Origin: Gemmataceae bacterium
GTDB taxonomy: Bacteria; Planctomycetota; Planctomycetia; Gemmatales; Gemmataceae
Assembly: GCA_022842245.1 (NCBI GenBank)
Contig: JALHPZ010000001.1
Location: 83,462 to 147,461, forward strand
Reading direction: 5' to 3'
DNA length: 64,000 bases
Positions 34,262 through 41,700 of this stretch are shown one piece after another. The translations under genes and the position numbers were made by a program. Under the pieces are notes generated by a model, which was not told the DNA's origin, made no database searches, and was given only the letters and a program-made list of their open reading frames with translations. The stretch's first letter is position 1, and each line of letters starts with the position of its first letter.

Positions 34262-35362
34262 TTATCGCGCAGGCAGCGCGACGCGTTCGCCGCCGCTGAG
34301 GCCGGAAAGGATTTCCACTTTTCCGTCGAAGGTCTTCCCGAGGCGAACAAAGCGGCGCGTGAGGAAGCCGTCGGCGTCGGCCACGTCGACGAGGTCGAGT
34401 TGCCCCAACCGCTGGACGGCAGCCTGCGGCAGCCAGACCCGTTCCACCTCGCCGACCGGGATGACGGCCCGGCCGAACATCCCCGGCAACACCGACACCG
34501 ACGAGGGCACGGTCAGCCCGAGCTTGACGAGGACCGAGCGGCTGGCTTGCTGCGCGAGCGGGACGATCTCGCGCACGGAGGCCGTCGTCGCCCAGTTGTT
34601 CGCGTCGATGCGAATGCCGAGCGGCTTGCCGACGCCGAGGCCCGACGCCAGGCTTTCCGGCACATTCACGTGCAGTTCCAGATCGTTCGGGTCGTACAGC
34701 GTGAGCAGCGGTTTGCCCGGGCTGGCGAGGTCTCCCGGTTCGGCGAACCGGTCGGCCACGATTCCGTCGGACGTCGCCGCGATTCGGGCGTAAGTGATCT
34801 GCACCTCGATCCGGCCGATTGTTTCCTTCGCCCGTCGGACTTGCGTCTCGGCGACTCGGAACGCCCCTTCGACGTTGCTGAACTCTTCGGCGCTGACGGC
34901 GCCTTTCAGGGCCTTGATCCGTTCGTAGTTCGATCGGCGCGTGACGAGGTCCGCCTCGGCGGCGGCGAGCGAGGCGGTCGCTTCCCGCTGCTGGGCGTTC
35001 AACTCGCGGTCGTCGAGGACGACGAGGATATCCTTCGCCTTCACGCGGTCGCCGGACCGCGGCTTGATCTCGCGGATGGTCGCGAGCAGTTGACTGGCGA
35101 CGTCGGCTTTACGCTTCGGCTGAACGGAACCGACGGCGGTGACGGTCTCCGCCCCGACCGTCCGCTCGGCCGTCACGAGCGCGCGATTGCCGGCTTTCGT
35201 CCGCTCGACCGGAGCCACGCCCGGCGGAACCTTTTCGTGAAAGGCCCCGCCCATCCAGGCGAGGAACAGCCCGAGCGCGGCGATTGCGAGCGTCGCGGTC
35301 AGCACGGTCTTGACGACCCCGAACACGCGGGCGGCGGGTCCGGGGCGAGGATCGGTGGACAT
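34262..35362 (-). CDS. RND efflux periplasmic adaptor (HlyD/MFP family)
   Basis: 366 residues. An N-terminal membrane anchor (VLTATLAIAALGLFLAWMG) is followed by a lipoyl/barrel-sandwich half (VGSVQPKRKADVASQLLATI), a helical hairpin (ATASLAAAEADLVTRRSNYERIKAL), a second lipoyl half (ITYARIAATSDGIVADR) and a beta-barrel domain. The C-terminus has VWLPQAAVQRLGQLDLVDV. It bridges the permease to an outer-membrane channel. It is the first long gene of this transcript and is separated from the permease by 21 bp. A 28-codon membrane peptide gene lies just upstream. Confidence 0.92.
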   Translation of the reverse strand: MSTDPRPGPAARVFGVVKTVLTATLAIAALGLFLAWMGGAFHEKVPPGVAPVERTKAGNRALVTAERTVGAETVTAVGSVQPKRKADVASQLLATIREIKPRSGDRVKAKDILVVLDDRELNAQQREATASLAAAEADLVTRRSNYERIKALKGAVSAEEFSNVEGAFRVAETQVRRAKETIGRIEVQITYARIAATSDGIVADRFAEPGDLASPGKPLLTLYDPNDLELHVNVPESLASGLGVGKPLGIRIDANNWATTASVREIVPLAQQASRSVLVKLGLTVPSSVSVLPGMFGRAVIPVGEVERVWLPQAAVQRLGQLDLVDVADADGFLTRRFVRLGKTFDGKVEILSGLSGGERVALPAR

Positions 35363-35461
35363 GATTCACTTCCCGTTACGTTCGGCGGGAGGGGTTTCGG
35401 GGAAATCGTCGGCTTGGTTCGGAAGGATCGGCCGCGACCGCGGCCGGCACGAATCCCCCAT

Positions 35462-35548
35462 TCAGGTCCGCACGCCCATCTTCGGGAGCACCCAGATCTG
35501 GAGGATGATCCAGCCCACGAGAATCGCGAGAATCAGGAACGGTTCCAC
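35462..35548 (-). CDS. 28-residue single-span membrane microprotein
   Basis: GTG at 35548 opens 28 codons encoding EPFLILAILVGWIILQIWVL then PKMGVRT. The whole middle is one hydrophobic helix with a short basic C-terminus, and an AGGA site lies about 9 nt upstream. It falls between the GKGPM-repeat protein gene (stop at 35617) and the adaptor gene (start at 35362) on the same strand, so it is probably co-transcribed with the pump. Small membrane peptides of this shape regulate or stabilise AcrB-type pumps in other bacteria. No homologue is claimed here. Confidence 0.5.
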   Translation of the reverse strand: MEPFLILAILVGWIILQIWVLPKMGVRT

Positions 35549-35616
35549 GGTGATGGTCCTGCGAGGGGAACCGGCGGGTTGCTCCGCCGGGGTCGGGTCG
35601 TCCGATGGTGTCGGTG

Positions 35617-36234
35617 TCACTTCTTCTTCTCCGCTCCCGGAATCGGATGCTCCTTGTGAGCTTCGTCAAATCCATTCTTCACGAACTGGGATACGACTTC
35701 CGCGTGGGCCTGGATGATCTTGACCACGTCCGCGTTGTCGGACGTCTCGATCACCTTCACTCCCTTGGCAGTGTTCGTGATCTCCAGCTTCATCTTCTTG
35801 CCGTGCTTGAAGGCTTCCGCGAAGAGCGGATCCCAGTAGCGCACGCCGTTCCCGGACTTCAGCCGCTCGTACATCGCCGGGACATGTTCTTGGATCTTCT
35901 TGGCCACTTCGGGCTTATCGGATTCCGTCACGGTCTCGACTCCGTTGTCGAGCTTCTTCACGTTACGTTTGATCGCCTTGTGGTTCTCGAGCAGGAAGTG
36001 GAATGTATCGCGGTCGGTGGCGAACGTGGCATCCTTTCCCTGGCCGCTTTTGCCCATCGGGCCTTTGCCCATCGGGCCTTTGCCCATCGGGCCTTTGCCC
36101 ATCGGGCCTTTGCCCGCGGGCGGTCCCTTTTGCGGTTCGGCCATCGGCTTCTCCGCCGCCCAGCCGAGACTCAATCCAAGACCGGCCGCGAGGAATGTCA
36201 TCGCGATCGTCCGGTAGACTCTGTGCCGATTCAT
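35617..36234 (-). CDS. secreted protein with GKGPM repeats
   Basis: 205 residues with a signal peptide (RTIAMTFLAAGLGLSLGWAA). Residues about 36-62 are a low-complexity GKGPM tandem, in five units, and the rest (FATDRDTFHFLLENHKAI, then EVAKKIQEHVPAMYERLKSG and DNADVVKIIQAHAEVVSQF) is a mostly helical conserved-looking domain rich in His. The histidines near the helices could bind metal. I do not recognise the family. It precedes the microprotein and pump genes on the same strand, and follows a ferritin-like gene, suggesting a periplasmic metal or stress role. Confidence 0.6.
   Translation of the reverse strand: MNRHRVYRTIAMTFLAAGLGLSLGWAAEKPMAEPQKGPPAGKGPMGKGPMGKGPMGKGPMGKSGQGKDATFATDRDTFHFLLENHKAIKRNVKKLDNGVETVTESDKPEVAKKIQEHVPAMYERLKSGNGVRYWDPLFAEAFKHGKKMKLEITNTAKGVKVIETSDNADVVKIIQAHAEVVSQFVKNGFDEAHKEHPIPGAEKKK
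36049..36120. repeat. 15-bp tandem repeat coding GKGPM
   Basis: A 15-bp unit (CCATCGGGCCTTTGC on the plus strand) recurs about four to five times with almost no change. It lies inside the secreted protein gene. Near-identical units point to slippage or recent expansion. Confidence 0.85.
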
Positions 36235-36266
36235 GTCATCGCCCTCGAGAGAGTGTGGTTCGTCGT

Positions 36267-36680
36267 TCATCCAAGCAAGCGGCGCATCTCGTGCGAGTGT
36301 TCGTCTTCGTCCGCGGCCTGTTCTTCCATCTTCATTTTGAGCGAATAGAAGCCGGCGGCTTCGGCCTGGGCCGCGAGCTTGACGTAGTTCGCGACGTCGA
36401 TCCGCTCTTGTTCCACGTCCGCGGCGAGCATCGCCGTGACGCTTTCCGGCGGGGCGCTCAGGTCCGGCTTCAGGACGGGCGTGCCGCCGAGCAACCGAAT
36501 CTGGTTGGCCAGGTACTGGGCGTGGCCGACCTCGTCGCCGACCTCGGCGAGGTACATTTGCCGGACTGGTTCGTGGGCCGCTCCCTTGATTGCCGCCGCC
36601 TGGAGCATGTATCGAAGGAAGGTCGTCACCTCTCGATTCAGTTGCTGGTTCAGATCCTGGATCAGCTTGTCGTGTGTCAT
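36267..36680 (-). CDS. ferritin-like (bacterioferritin-type) protein
   Basis: 137 residues, all helical, from the ATG at 36680 with a GGAG site. The pattern LNQQLNREVTTFLRYMLQA (first Glu), YLAEVGDEVGHAQYLANQ, VEQERIDVANYV and EEQAADEDEHSHEM matches the paired iron-binding E and ExxH motifs of ferritins/bacterioferritins. It stores or detoxifies iron in the cytoplasm. It is somewhat shorter than typical (about 155). It lies ~30 bp from the secreted GKGPM protein gene and may be in the same transcript. Confidence 0.8.
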   Translation of the reverse strand: MTHDKLIQDLNQQLNREVTTFLRYMLQAAAIKGAAHEPVRQMYLAEVGDEVGHAQYLANQIRLLGGTPVLKPDLSAPPESVTAMLAADVEQERIDVANYVKLAAQAEAAGFYSLKMKMEEQAADEDEHSHEMRRLLG

Positions 36681-36864
36681 CTCTTTCTCCTGGTTTGGCC
36701 TGTAACCGGGGTACAAGCATTGCGGGTGAGTCTCGTGATTCCCAAGGTCGAGAAAATGCCGCTCCAGACGTCGGCGACGAGAAACCCGAATACCAAACGC
36801 ATCGGCCGTTGCGGCAAACAAGCCGTGAATTGAAACGGAGGAACAACGCCAACGATTCACCGAT

Positions 36865-37344
36865 TCAAATGATCGATTCGACGATCCATTTCCCCCAGTG
36901 CGTCACATCCGAGGCACCGTGGCGCTTGAGGATTTCTCCAACTTGACGCCATTCGGATTCATGCCCGTGTGGGAACACGGCGACAACACTGCCTCCGCTC
37001 CGGAGAATTTCGTCCGCGCGATGGAACAGAATGATTTCGTCGGAGAACAGCTCCTCCAAACCCCTCATGAACCGAACCCAGAGACCGTGGCGTTTTCCTT
37101 CAAGGTCGAGTTCTTCCGCCCCCTTCGATCCGTGGAATATTTCGATTCGATCGCCGGCATAACCCGCGGCATCGAGTTCCTTGACGAGCGTTAGGACTTC
37201 CACACCTGGCCCAAAAAACCCGGTCACTCCCTTCAGAGGCAGGTACGCATAACCACCACTGTGCGGGTCTCGATTTAACTTGATCATGTCACGACTCGAA
37301 AGGGGAGGGATGTCGGCGGCAATGGTCATTCTACGCAATGGCAT
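36865..37344 (-). CDS. YflT-like protein of unknown function
   Basis: About 159 residues. The start is not certain: a GTG at 37368 and ATGs at 37344 and 37329 are in frame. It has FFGPGVEVLTLVKELDAAGYAGDRIEIFHG and later GGSVVAVFPHGHESEWRQVGEIL, which recalls the small alpha/beta YflT/heat-induced stress protein fold (N-terminal GTxxxA-like, DLxxxG), but the match is weak. No membrane segment, no cysteine. It is divergent from the rhodanese gene, with a perfect inverted repeat between them. Confidence 0.5.
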   Translation of the reverse strand: MPLRRMTIAADIPPLSSRDMIKLNRDPHSGGYAYLPLKGVTGFFGPGVEVLTLVKELDAAGYAGDRIEIFHGSKGAEELDLEGKRHGLWVRFMRGLEELFSDEIILFHRADEILRSGGSVVAVFPHGHESEWRQVGEILKRHGASDVTHWGKWIVESII

Positions 37345-37392
37345 TTCGATTCCGGCGTTAGAAGTCACAGTGGGCTGATCCGCCGACGTCGC

Positions 37393-37423
37393 AAAAGTTA
37401 CACGATTTTCACCTGTAACTTTT
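37393..37423. promoter_or_regulatory. perfect 10-bp inverted repeat between divergent genes
   Basis: AAAAGTTACA (37393-37402) and TGTAACTTTT (37414-37423) are exact inverses 11 bp apart. The repeat is placed 50 bp upstream of the minus-strand gene and 75 bp upstream of the rhodanese gene. It could be an operator, or two back-to-back -35-like TGTAAC elements for an ECF factor. Both readings fit; the ECF factor gene lies 540 bp away. Confidence 0.6.
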
Positions 37424-37497
37424 TGATCCGTCGCGGATCATAATCTCCGTGGCCCGTCGATCGGATGGGTTTCATTCCTGAATGTGAGGTCGAACCG

Positions 37498-37893
37498 ATG
37501 GAACGGATGTTGTTCGGCGTGGCGGTCGTATCGCTGGCGATGATGGGGTTCCGTGCGCTCGCCGCGGACCATACCAAGGACACGCCGGCCGAAGTGAAGC
37601 AAGCGGTGGCCGACGGGAAGGCCGTGCTGATCGACGTGCGAGAGGCGGACGAGTGGAAGGACGGCCACCTGAAGGACGCCAAACACCTTGCGCTGTCGGA
37701 CATCAAGGCCGGGGTGACGGCCGAGCAATTGAAGAAGCTGATACCGACCGGGAAGGTCGTGTACCTGCACTGCGCGGCCGGCGGTCGCTGCCGCAAGGCC
37801 GCCGATCTCCTCAAGGCGGCCGGAATCGAGTCGCGGCCGCTCAAGCCGGGCTACGACGACCTGGTGAAATCCGGGTTCGATCAGGCGAAGTGA
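37498..37893 (+). CDS. exported rhodanese-domain protein
   Basis: 131 residues with a signal peptide (RMLFGVAVVSLAMMGFRALAA). The rest is one rhodanese domain: AVLIDVREADEWKDGHLKDA, and the active-site loop HCAAGGRCRKA with the cysteine in the normal place. It moves sulfane sulfur between thiols, here outside the cytoplasm. It is about 70 bp before the ECF sigma gene on the same strand. Its promoter region contains the perfect inverted repeat. The ATG at 37498 begins the signal peptide. Confidence 0.9.
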   Translation: MERMLFGVAVVSLAMMGFRALAADHTKDTPAEVKQAVADGKAVLIDVREADEWKDGHLKDAKHLALSDIKAGVTAEQLKKLIPTGKVVYLHCAAGGRCRKAADLLKAAGIESRPLKPGYDDLVKSGFDQAK

Positions 37894-37966
37894 CTCCGGC
37901 AAGCCACGCGGACGGTCTTTACGAACAATGGACTTCGGAACCGCTCCGGGGTAAGTCAGCATCGCC

Positions 37967-38611
37967 ATGAGCGCGTTGAACGAGCCGCCAGTCGAACCGA
38001 CCGAAGACGATCTTGAGTTGCTACGCCGCGCGCAGTCCGGCGACTTCGCCGCCTTTGAACGGCTCGTCGGCCGCCTCCAGGGTCGCGTCTACGCGGTGGC
38101 GTACCGCATTCTCGGGCAGGCTCAGGATGCCGAGGACGTGGTGCAGCAGACGTTCCTCAGCATCATCGAACACATCGACGCGTTCCGGGGCGAATCCGCC
38201 GTGGCCAGCTGGGTGCTGCGGATCGCCACGAACTTCGCTCTGAAGGTGCTTCGGAAGCGCCGGGGGCTGCCAACAGTGTCACTGGACGACGGCGACGAAT
38301 CGTTCGCATCGGTGCCACACCCGGAATTCATCGCCGCGTGGCGGGAACCGCCCGACGTTCTGGCCGAGCGGGCCGAGATGCGGGAACTCCTGGACAAGGC
38401 GATCGCGGAACTGGACGACAAGCATCGCGTGGTCTTCGTACTTCGGGATATCGAAGGGTTGTCCACGGAGGAAACGGCCGAGGCGCTGGGGCTGAGCGTG
38501 GCGAATGTGAAGGTGCGGTTGCTCCGCGCCCGCATGCAGCTGCGCGAACGACTCACCCGCGAACTGGGCGACGCCGCGACGCGGGTCGTTCCGGATCATC
38601 AACATTCATGA
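37967..38611 (+). CDS. ECF-family RNA polymerase sigma factor
   Basis: 214 residues. Region 2 covers FERLVGRLQGRVYAVAYRIL through AEDVVQQTFLSIIEHI and WVLRIATNFALKVLRKRR. Region 4 covers DDKHRVVFVLRDIEGLSTEETAEALG and NVKVRLLRARMQLRERL, the helix-turn-helix. There is no region 1.1 or 3, typical of ECF factors. It is followed 16 bp later by a zinc-type anti-sigma gene, the usual partner. The likely targets are its own operon, including the rhodanese gene. Confidence 0.93.
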   Translation: MSALNEPPVEPTEDDLELLRRAQSGDFAAFERLVGRLQGRVYAVAYRILGQAQDAEDVVQQTFLSIIEHIDAFRGESAVASWVLRIATNFALKVLRKRRGLPTVSLDDGDESFASVPHPEFIAAWREPPDVLAERAEMRELLDKAIAELDDKHRVVFVLRDIEGLSTEETAEALGLSVANVKVRLLRARMQLRERLTRELGDAATRVVPDHQHS

Positions 38612-38627
38612 AGCAGGGTCTCCGATC

Positions 38628-38885
38628 ATGTCGTGCGAAGAACTGCTCCGGGCGTTGAACGAAGTGATCGACGACGCGTCGGCGCTGGCGCTCTACACCG
38701 AGTTCGCCGATCACCTCTCCGGGTGCAACCCGTGCCAGCTTGTGGTCGACAACGTGCGCAAGACGATCCAGCTTTACAAGTCCGGCGAACCATATCCGAT
38801 GCCCGCCGGCTTTCAGGACCGATTCCGCGACGCCCTGCGCGCCAAGTGGCAGGCCCGATTCCCGAATTCGAAACCGCAGTCGTAA
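38628..38885 (+). CDS. zinc-binding anti-sigma factor (HC2/ZAS type)
   Basis: 85 residues. C3, H29, C33 and C36 (SCEE ... DHLSGCNPC) form the HxxxCxxC zinc site of ZAS anti-sigma factors. No membrane helix is seen, so it would be cytoplasmic and soluble, unlike membrane-anchored types. It would hold the upstream ECF factor inactive and could release it upon thiol oxidation or zinc loss. It begins 16 bp after the sigma gene. Confidence 0.85.
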   Translation: MSCEELLRALNEVIDDASALALYTEFADHLSGCNPCQLVVDNVRKTIQLYKSGEPYPMPAGFQDRFRDALRAKWQARFPNSKPQS

Positions 38886-38908
38886 CAGCGGCGGAGCGCC
38901 GGTTTCGC

Positions 38909-40339
38909 TCAGAGGCGCGAGCCGACCGGTTCGATCGTGAAGGAGAAGGAATCGGCGGAGATGGAGGCGGGGAGCGTGAGGTTGGCGCGTTCGCGGCAGG
39001 GGCTGTTGTCGACGGTGAAGGGCCCGGCGAACTTGACGCCGAGGCCGTCCTTCGACCGGTACAGGATGATGTTGGCGGTCGCCCAGGGGAGCGTGATGTG
39101 CGTCTGGCTGCCGGGGCCGAGGATGAGGTTGTCCGCCATGAGGAGGACGCCGTCGACGGCGAGGGGGAGTCGGTGGCCGCTGACGAGTTCGAGTCGGGCG
39201 GAGGGGCTGATGCTGACGGGCTGGCGGAAGAGGAACTGGCAGGAGGCGCCGAGGGTGACGCGGTCGCCGCATTTCAGGAGCGAGCGTTCGTTGGGGGTGC
39301 CGTTGACGTGCAGGCCGCGGTTGGATTCGACGACGTAGCCTTCGCCGTCGCGGGCGAGTTCGGCGTGCATGCGGGAGACGTCGGCGAAGAGGGGCACGTC
39401 GATGGGGGCGTCGGCGGTGGCCTGTCCGAAGGTGACGCGCGAGCCGAGGCAGACGAGATAGCCGCCGACGCCGTCGATCCAGAGGAGGAAGCGTTTGGGC
39501 AGGCCGGAGTGGCTTGACGGTCGCGTGGCGGGTCCGGGGGCGTAGTGCGGCACGACGGGCGAAGCGGCGCCGCCGACGGCGGCCATGGTGGCGACTTCGA
39601 CCGGGTTGGGGTGATAGGTGCCGGTGTTCGGCCGGAGCGATTCCCACGCGCGGATCTGGATGAGGCGCGCCTCGCGGTGGTTCGGCGCGACGGCGATCGC
39701 CTCGCCGGCCCAGCGGGCGGCGTCGGCCCACTTGTGCGCGTCAGCCGCCTCGGACAGCGCGGCGATAGCGGTGCGGAAGCGTTCGTGGCGTTCGCCCAGC
39801 TGGCGGGCGTAGGCGTCCAGCCCGGTGGTCGGCGCCATCAGGAGGCGGGTGCGCAACCGGTCGATCGTGGCCTGGGCGAGAAGGAAGTCGCCGCGGTCCG
39901 CCATTTCGATCGCCATCACCCAGTCCTGGGCGAGGATCTCCATGGCGTCGAGGTCGGGCCGCTGGACGTGGCGTTCCTTCAGGCGGCCGATGACCGACAG
40001 GACGTGCAGGGGCCGGCCGGCTTCGAGGGCGGCGGCGCACTCGGCGACGCCGATGCGCGTCAGCGCCGTGCGCAGCGTGCCGACGCGGGCGTCGCCGGTG
40101 TTGAGCGCCTCGGCGGCGAGCAGGTCTTTCCAGGCGGCTTCGGTGTTGTCGGCGCGGTGGTGCTTCTCGCCGCGCGCCACGTAGGTGGCGGCGACGTCGC
40201 GGAGGAGTCGGCCGGCCTTGCGGTAGCCTTCGGCCGCGAGGGGCGCGAGCATCCGCTGCGCCTCTTCGGGACGGCCGTTGCGGATCGACTCCTTCGCCTG
40301 GCGGAATGTCAGCCACGGGGACAGAGGCATGGGGGCCAT
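38909..40339 (-). CDS. FHA-domain protein with a helical N-terminal half
   Basis: 476 residues. The first ~270 are helical with TPR-like pairs (RQAKESIRNGRPEEAQRMLAPL and GEAIAVAPNHREARLIQI). The FHA domain spans about 315-400: YLVCLGSRVTFGQ, VSRMHAELARDGEGYVV, and VNGTPNERSLLKCGDRV, with the S-R-x-H and N-G-T phospho-threonine binding signature. The last ~75 residues are beta-rich. It reads phospho-Thr on partner proteins. A Ser/Thr kinase is encoded at the right end of the window, but not beside it. Start is ambiguous between 40339 and 40330. Confidence 0.85.
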   Translation of the reverse strand: MAPMPLSPWLTFRQAKESIRNGRPEEAQRMLAPLAAEGYRKAGRLLRDVAATYVARGEKHHRADNTEAAWKDLLAAEALNTGDARVGTLRTALTRIGVAECAAALEAGRPLHVLSVIGRLKERHVQRPDLDAMEILAQDWVMAIEMADRGDFLLAQATIDRLRTRLLMAPTTGLDAYARQLGERHERFRTAIAALSEAADAHKWADAARWAGEAIAVAPNHREARLIQIRAWESLRPNTGTYHPNPVEVATMAAVGGAASPVVPHYAPGPATRPSSHSGLPKRFLLWIDGVGGYLVCLGSRVTFGQATADAPIDVPLFADVSRMHAELARDGEGYVVESNRGLHVNGTPNERSLLKCGDRVTLGASCQFLFRQPVSISPSARLELVSGHRLPLAVDGVLLMADNLILGPGSQTHITLPWATANIILYRSKDGLGVKFAGPFTVDNSPCRERANLTLPASISADSFSFTIEPVGSRL

Positions 40340-40379
40340 TATACCGCTATTCGCCCCGACCCGGCGTCCGTTTGAACCG

Positions 40380-41498
40380 TCATTCGGTTGGATCGGCATG
40401 GCCGGTGGTGCGCGGGCCGACCGATTCGTAATGTCGGCCGAACCGGTTTTTCACGAACGACTCGAAATCCACCTGTTCCTGCTTCACAAATCCGGACGTC
40501 GGTAGCCGCCCGGCGACGTGCAGGTCCACCACCGCGCACAGTGATGCCGCCGTGGTGATCTGGATCGCGCTCCAGACTTCACCGCCGATCGTGGACATGT
40601 AGATCTTGCGGGCTTCGGATTTCTGCACGAACCGCCCTTTGCGCCAGCCGGTGACGGTGACGAAGACAATGACCACATCCTGGAACGTGATCGGCACCGA
40701 TTTCTCGAGAATGTCCTTGAGGATTTCGCGGCGTTCGCCGAGGCGGAGTTCGTCGACGAGGAACTTGGCGAGTTCGCGGTGGCCGGGATAGCGGACGGTC
40801 TTGTAGTCGAGTTCGCGGACCTGGCCGTCGAGGGTTTCGCAGAGGGTGCCGAGGCCGCCGGAGGTGTTGAAGGCCTCGTAGGCGACGCCGTCGAGGTCGA
40901 AGTGTTCGAGGCCTTCAAGGGGGAGGACTTCGATGCGTCGGCCGGCGTGGATCGCCTCGCAGGGGTTGCAGTATTCGTTGATGAGTCCGTCGGTGGACCA
41001 GGTGAGGTTGTACTTGAACTGGTTGGAGGGGTACTGCGGCAGCGCGCCGACACGGAGGCGGACGGTGTCGAGCTTGTCGAACCAGGTGAGGACGTGGCCG
41101 GCGAGGATGGTGATGAAGCCGGGGGCGAGTCCGCACTGGGGCATGAAGATCTGGCCGGGGCGGGCGTTGGCGGCGACGGCGCGGACGCGGCGGGTGGTTT
41201 CGACGTCCTCGGTGAGGTCGAAGTAGCTGAGGCCGAGGTCGGCGGCGACTTCGGCGACGGTGGGGTTCAATTTGTAGCTGAGTGCGGAGACGACGAGGGC
41301 GCGGCCGCGGAAGTCGTCGGCGAGGGCGATCGGGTTGGCGGCGTCGACGTGGCGCGTCTCGATGGCCGGGTGCGAAACCCGCGCGAGGGCGTCGGGGTCG
41401 GCATCGCACAGCCGCACGCGGTAGTCGCCGGAGTCGGCGAGGAAGCGGGCGATCATCCGCCCGATCTTCCCCGCCCCGAGGAGGACGATGTCGGTCAT
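40380..41498 (-). CDS. saccharopine/L-lysine dehydrogenase-like oxidoreductase
   Basis: 372 residues. The Rossmann start is VLLGAGKIGRMIARFLADSG and the family catalytic-domain motif is HFDLDGVAYEAFNTSGGLGTL then ELDYKTVRYPGHRELAKFL. This pattern fits lysine 6-dehydrogenase and the saccharopine dehydrogenase family. It would oxidise lysine or saccharopine to the semialdehyde in the cytoplasm. It is divergent from a DUF1338 gene, whose family degrades 2-oxoadipate. The carboxynorspermidine branch of the family cannot be excluded from sequence alone. Confidence 0.8.
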   Translation of the reverse strand: MTDIVLLGAGKIGRMIARFLADSGDYRVRLCDADPDALARVSHPAIETRHVDAANPIALADDFRGRALVVSALSYKLNPTVAEVAADLGLSYFDLTEDVETTRRVRAVAANARPGQIFMPQCGLAPGFITILAGHVLTWFDKLDTVRLRVGALPQYPSNQFKYNLTWSTDGLINEYCNPCEAIHAGRRIEVLPLEGLEHFDLDGVAYEAFNTSGGLGTLCETLDGQVRELDYKTVRYPGHRELAKFLVDELRLGERREILKDILEKSVPITFQDVVIVFVTVTGWRKGRFVQKSEARKIYMSTIGGEVWSAIQITTAASLCAVVDLHVAGRLPTSGFVKQEQVDFESFVKNRFGRHYESVGPRTTGHADPTE

Positions 41499-41579
41499 GG
41501 GGAAACCTCGCGGGCCGGCAACGGGTAGAATGGTGCTAGACCATTATTACTTTCGGGTCGATAGAAACCAAGAAACCGA

Positions 41580-41678
41580 TTCACCGCCGAGGACGCAGAG
41601 ATCGCAGAGAAGCGATTGAATTCACATCTACCAACTCTTCTGTTTTCTCTCTGCGTCCTCGGCATCCTCGGCGGTGAA
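41580..41678. repeat. intergenic inverted-repeat element, copy 1
   Basis: The ends TTCACCGCCGAGGACGCAGAG and its inverse CTCTGCGTCCTCGG...GGCGGTGAA flank a ~40-bp centre. A second copy occurs at 50390-50496. It ends 22 bp before the DUF1338 start codon. Confidence 0.75.
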
Positions 41679-41700
41679 ATCGGATTTGGAGGATCTTTCC

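Noticed and set aside
31697..35659. A 1,320-codon open frame on the plus strand across the RND genes
   Set aside because: It is antisense to the clear permease and adaptor genes and its sequence is arginine/histidine-rich without any domain; long antisense frames are normal in GC-rich DNA.
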